Shown: positions 6,328 through 8,453 of the stretch, in pieces
How positions within the stretch are numbered: position 1 is the stretch's first letter
Layout of the letters: each line of letters opens with the position of its first letter
NCBI GenBank assembly: GCA_947374105.1
Contig: CANCAO010000052.1
Span: 1-8,453 of the forward strand
Direction of reading: 5' to 3'
Source of the DNA: Comamonadaceae bacterium
GTDB lineage: Bacteria > Pseudomonadota > Gammaproteobacteria > Burkholderiales > Burkholderiaceae_C
Length of the DNA: 8,453 nucleotides
The notes under the pieces: model-generated
Database searches by the model: none
Told to the model about the DNA's origin: nothing
Seen by the model: only the letters and a program-made list of their open reading frames with translations
Program-made: the position numbers and the translations under genes

Positions 6328-8453
6328 ATGTTGAATACCTACCGTGACCATGTTGCCGAGCGCGCCGCCCTTGGGATCCCTCCGCTGTCTTTGACGGCCA
6401 AGCAAACCGGTGAGCTGATTGAGCTGCTGAAAAATCCACCCCAAGGCGAAGAAGCCTTGTTGGTCGAACTCATCACCTACCGCGTTCCCGCAGGCGTGGA
6501 CGACGCTGCCAAGGTCAAAGCCAGCTATTTGGCTGCCGTGGCCCATGGCACGGAAAAATGCGCGCTGATCAGCCGCAGTAAAGCGACGGAACTACTCGGC
6601 ACCATGCTGGGTGGCTACAACCTGACGCCTTTGATTGATCTGCTTGACGACGCTGCCGTGGCGGTTGTCGCTGCACAAGCGCTGAAGAAAACCCTGCTCA
6701 TGTTTGACCAGTTCCATGACGTGCAGGAAAAAGCCGAGAAAGGCAATGTCCACGCCAAAGCCGTGCTGCAAAGCTGGGCCGATGCCGAGTGGTTCACCAG
6801 CCGTCCCGAAGTGCCCCAAAGCATCACTCTGAGCATCTTCAAAGTGGCAGGCGAGATCAATACCGACGACCTGAGCCCCGCGCCTGACGCCTGGAGCCGC
6901 CCCGACATTCCCCTGCACGCCTTGGCCATGCACAAAAATGCCCGCCCCGGCATCACGCCCGAGGAAGACGGCAAGCGCGGCCCAGTCAAGTTCATGGAAG
7001 ATCTGCGCGCCAAGGGCAATTTGGTGGCCTATGTGGGTGACGTGGTTGGTACGGGTTCCAGCCGCAAATCAGCCACCAACTCGGTGCTGTGGTGGACGGG
7101 TGAAGACATTCCTTTTGTGCCCAACAAGCGCTTTGGCGGTGTGTGTCTGGGCAGCAAAATTGCGCCAATCTTTTACAACACCATGGAAGACTCCGGCGCA
7201 CTGCCGATTGAGCTGGACGTGAGCCAGATGGCCATGGGCGACGTGGTGGAACTGCACCCCTATGACGGCAAAGCACTCAAAGACGGCAAGGTGATTGCCG
7301 AGTTCGAGGTGCGCAATGAAGTGCTGTTTGACGAGGTGCGTGCGGGTGGTCGCATTCCCCTCATCATTGGTCGCGGTTTGACCGCCAAGGCGCGTGAAGC
7401 GCTGGGTTTGCCCGCCAGCACGCTGTTCCGCTTGCCGCACAACCCGGCCGCTAGCAGCAAGGGCTATACCTTGGCCCAAAAAATGGTGGGCCGCGCCTGC
7501 GGTCTGCCCGAAGGCAAGGGCGTTCGCCCCGGCACTTACTGCGAACCCAAGATGACCAGCGTGGGTAGCCAGGACACCACCGGCACCATGACACGCGATG
7601 AGCTGAAAGACCTGGCCTGCCTTGGCTTTAGCTCTGATTTGGTCATGCAGTCCTTCTGCCACACCGCGGCTTACCCCAAGCCTGTGGACGTGAAGATGCA
7701 CCATGAACTGCCCCAGTTCATGAGCAACCGAGGCGGCATCTCGCTCAAGCCCGGCGACGGCATCATCCACTCCTGGCTCAACCGCATGTTGCTGCCCGAC
7801 ACGGTCGGCACGGGCGGCGACAGCCACACCCGTTTCCCCATCGGCATCAGCTTCCCCGCAGGCTCTGGCTTGGTCGCTTTTGCAGCGGCCACCGGTGTGA
7901 TGCCTCTGGATATGCCTGAGTCGGTGTTGGTGCGCTTCAAAGGCAAGATGCAGCCTGGCGTCACTCTGCGTGACCTCGTGCATGCGATTCCCCTGTACGC
8001 CATTAAGGCGGGTCATTTGACGGTAGAAAAAACCGGCAAGATCAACATCTTCTCAGGTCGTATTCTGGAGATCGAGGGCTTGCCAGATATGAAGGTTGAG
8101 CAGGCGTTTGAATTGTCAGATGCGTCCGCTGAGCGCTCGGCTGCAGGTTGCACCGTGCAGTTGAACAAAGAACCGATCATCGAGTACATCAACTCCAACA
8201 TCGTGCTGCTCAAGAACATGATCGCCCAAGGTTACGCTGATGCGCGCACCATTGGCCGCCGCATCAAGGCGATGGAAGCTTGGTTGGCCAAGCCCGATCT
8301 GCTAAAAGCTGACGCCGATGCCGAGTACGCCGCCGTGATCGAGATTGACATGAGCGAGATCAATGAGCCCATCGTTTGCTGCCCGAACGACCCGGACGAC
8401 GCCAAGACCCTGTCCGACGTAGCCGGTGCCAAGATCGACGAAGTGTTCATCGG
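6328..8453 (+). CDS. acnB: Aconitate hydratase B (partial, C-terminus beyond the right edge)
   Basis: This bifunctional enzyme isomerises citrate to isocitrate; members of the family may also dehydrate 2-methylcitrate. Visible are 708 residues of about 865. In AcnB order: an N-terminal HEAT-like helical domain (about 1-160), a swivel domain that precedes the catalytic core (about 165-375, with GTGSSRKSA at 241-249), then the core with [12 protein letters not shown] (415-426) and GGDSHTRF (496-503), which contribute substrate-binding residues. The three cysteines that hold the catalytic [4Fe-4S] cluster are not seen: the window ends at EVFI, two residues before the first one expected. The start ATG at 6328 has GGAG (6317-6320) 7 nt upstream. 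It follows the CitE-like gene by 53 nt on the same strand and is probably part of the mdh transcript, perhaps with extra initiation in the gap. In E. coli the apo-enzyme also binds RNA; whether this one does cannot be read here. Confidence 0.97.
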   Translation, partial: MLNTYRDHVAERAALGIPPLSLTAKQTGELIELLKNPPQGEEALLVELITYRVPAGVDDAAKVKASYLAAVAHGTEKCALISRSKATELLGTMLGGYNLTPLIDLLDDAAVAVVAAQALKKTLLMFDQFHDVQEKAEKGNVHAKAVLQSWADAEWFTSRPEVPQSITLSIFKVAGEINTDDLSPAPDAWSRPDIPLHALAMHKNARPGITPEEDGKRGPVKFMEDLRAKGNLVAYVGDVVGTGSSRKSATNSVLWWTGEDIPFVPNKRFGGVCLGSKIAPIFYNTMEDSGALPIELDVSQMAMGDVVELHPYDGKALKDGKVIAEFEVRNEVLFDEVRAGGRIPLIIGRGLTAKAREALGLPASTLFRLPHNPAASSKGYTLAQKMVGRACGLPEGKGVRPGTYCEPKMTSVGSQDTTGTMTRDELKDLACLGFSSDLVMQSFCHTAAYPKPVDVKMHHELPQFMSNRGGISLKPGDGIIHSWLNRMLLPDTVGTGGDSHTRFPIGISFPAGSGLVAFAAATGVMPLDMPESVLVRFKGKMQPGVTLRDLVHAIPLYAIKAGHLTVEKTGKINIFSGRILEIEGLPDMKVEQAFELSDASAERSAAGCTVQLNKEPIIEYINSNIVLLKNMIAQGYADARTIGRRIKAMEAWLAKPDLLKADADAEYAAVIEIDMSEINEPIVCCPNDPDDAKTLSDVAGAKIDEVFI

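Noticed and set aside
7069..8016. A 315-codon open frame on the minus strand opposite acnB
   Set aside because: It is fully covered by conserved aconitase sequence, and its composition is that of a shadow frame.

Overview
The window carries a block of core tricarboxylic acid (TCA) cycle genes from a betaproteobacterium. It is most likely from the Burkholderiales, and probably a member of the Comamonadaceae. This rests on the protein sequences (E. coli-like heme-containing SdhCDAB, the roughly 328-residue malate dehydrogenase with a TGAAGQIG dinucleotide site, and AcnB-type aconitase), on the gene order, and on moderately high G+C. The genus is not fixed by anything I can see. There are no mobile elements, RNA genes, CRISPR arrays or integration scars. 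All eight genes look intact, apart from the two cut by the window edges.

Layout. Positions 1-3143, minus strand: sdhC-sdhD-sdhA-sdhB, tightly spaced (gaps of 17, 3 and 12 nt), with sdhB running off the left edge. Positions 3144-3282: a 139-nt gap that should hold the sdh promoter, with an A-tract, a small inverted repeat and a -10-like hexamer. Positions 3283-4107, minus strand: a GntR/HutC-family regulator with a UTRA ligand domain. Positions 4108-4246: a divergent gntR/mdh control region with a palindrome, a tandem 7-bp repeat, a sigma70-like promoter and a hairpin-forming sequence. Positions 4247-8453, plus strand: mdh, a CitE-like (HpcH/HpaI) lyase and acnB, the last cut by the right edge.

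How they work together. AcnB interconverts citrate and isocitrate, succinate dehydrogenase oxidises succinate and feeds the quinone pool, and malate dehydrogenase makes oxaloacetate. The CitE-like protein is the one enzyme whose reaction cannot be read from the context; it is likely to cleave or form a CoA ester of a short acid. The GntR protein sits between the two transcription units and is a natural candidate to control one or both. Its effector is unknown.

I found no evidence of an undescribed system here. The points worth a second look are the unassigned CitE-like enzyme, the repeat cluster abutting the mdh promoter, a related short motif before acnB, and the unusual sdh promoter region.
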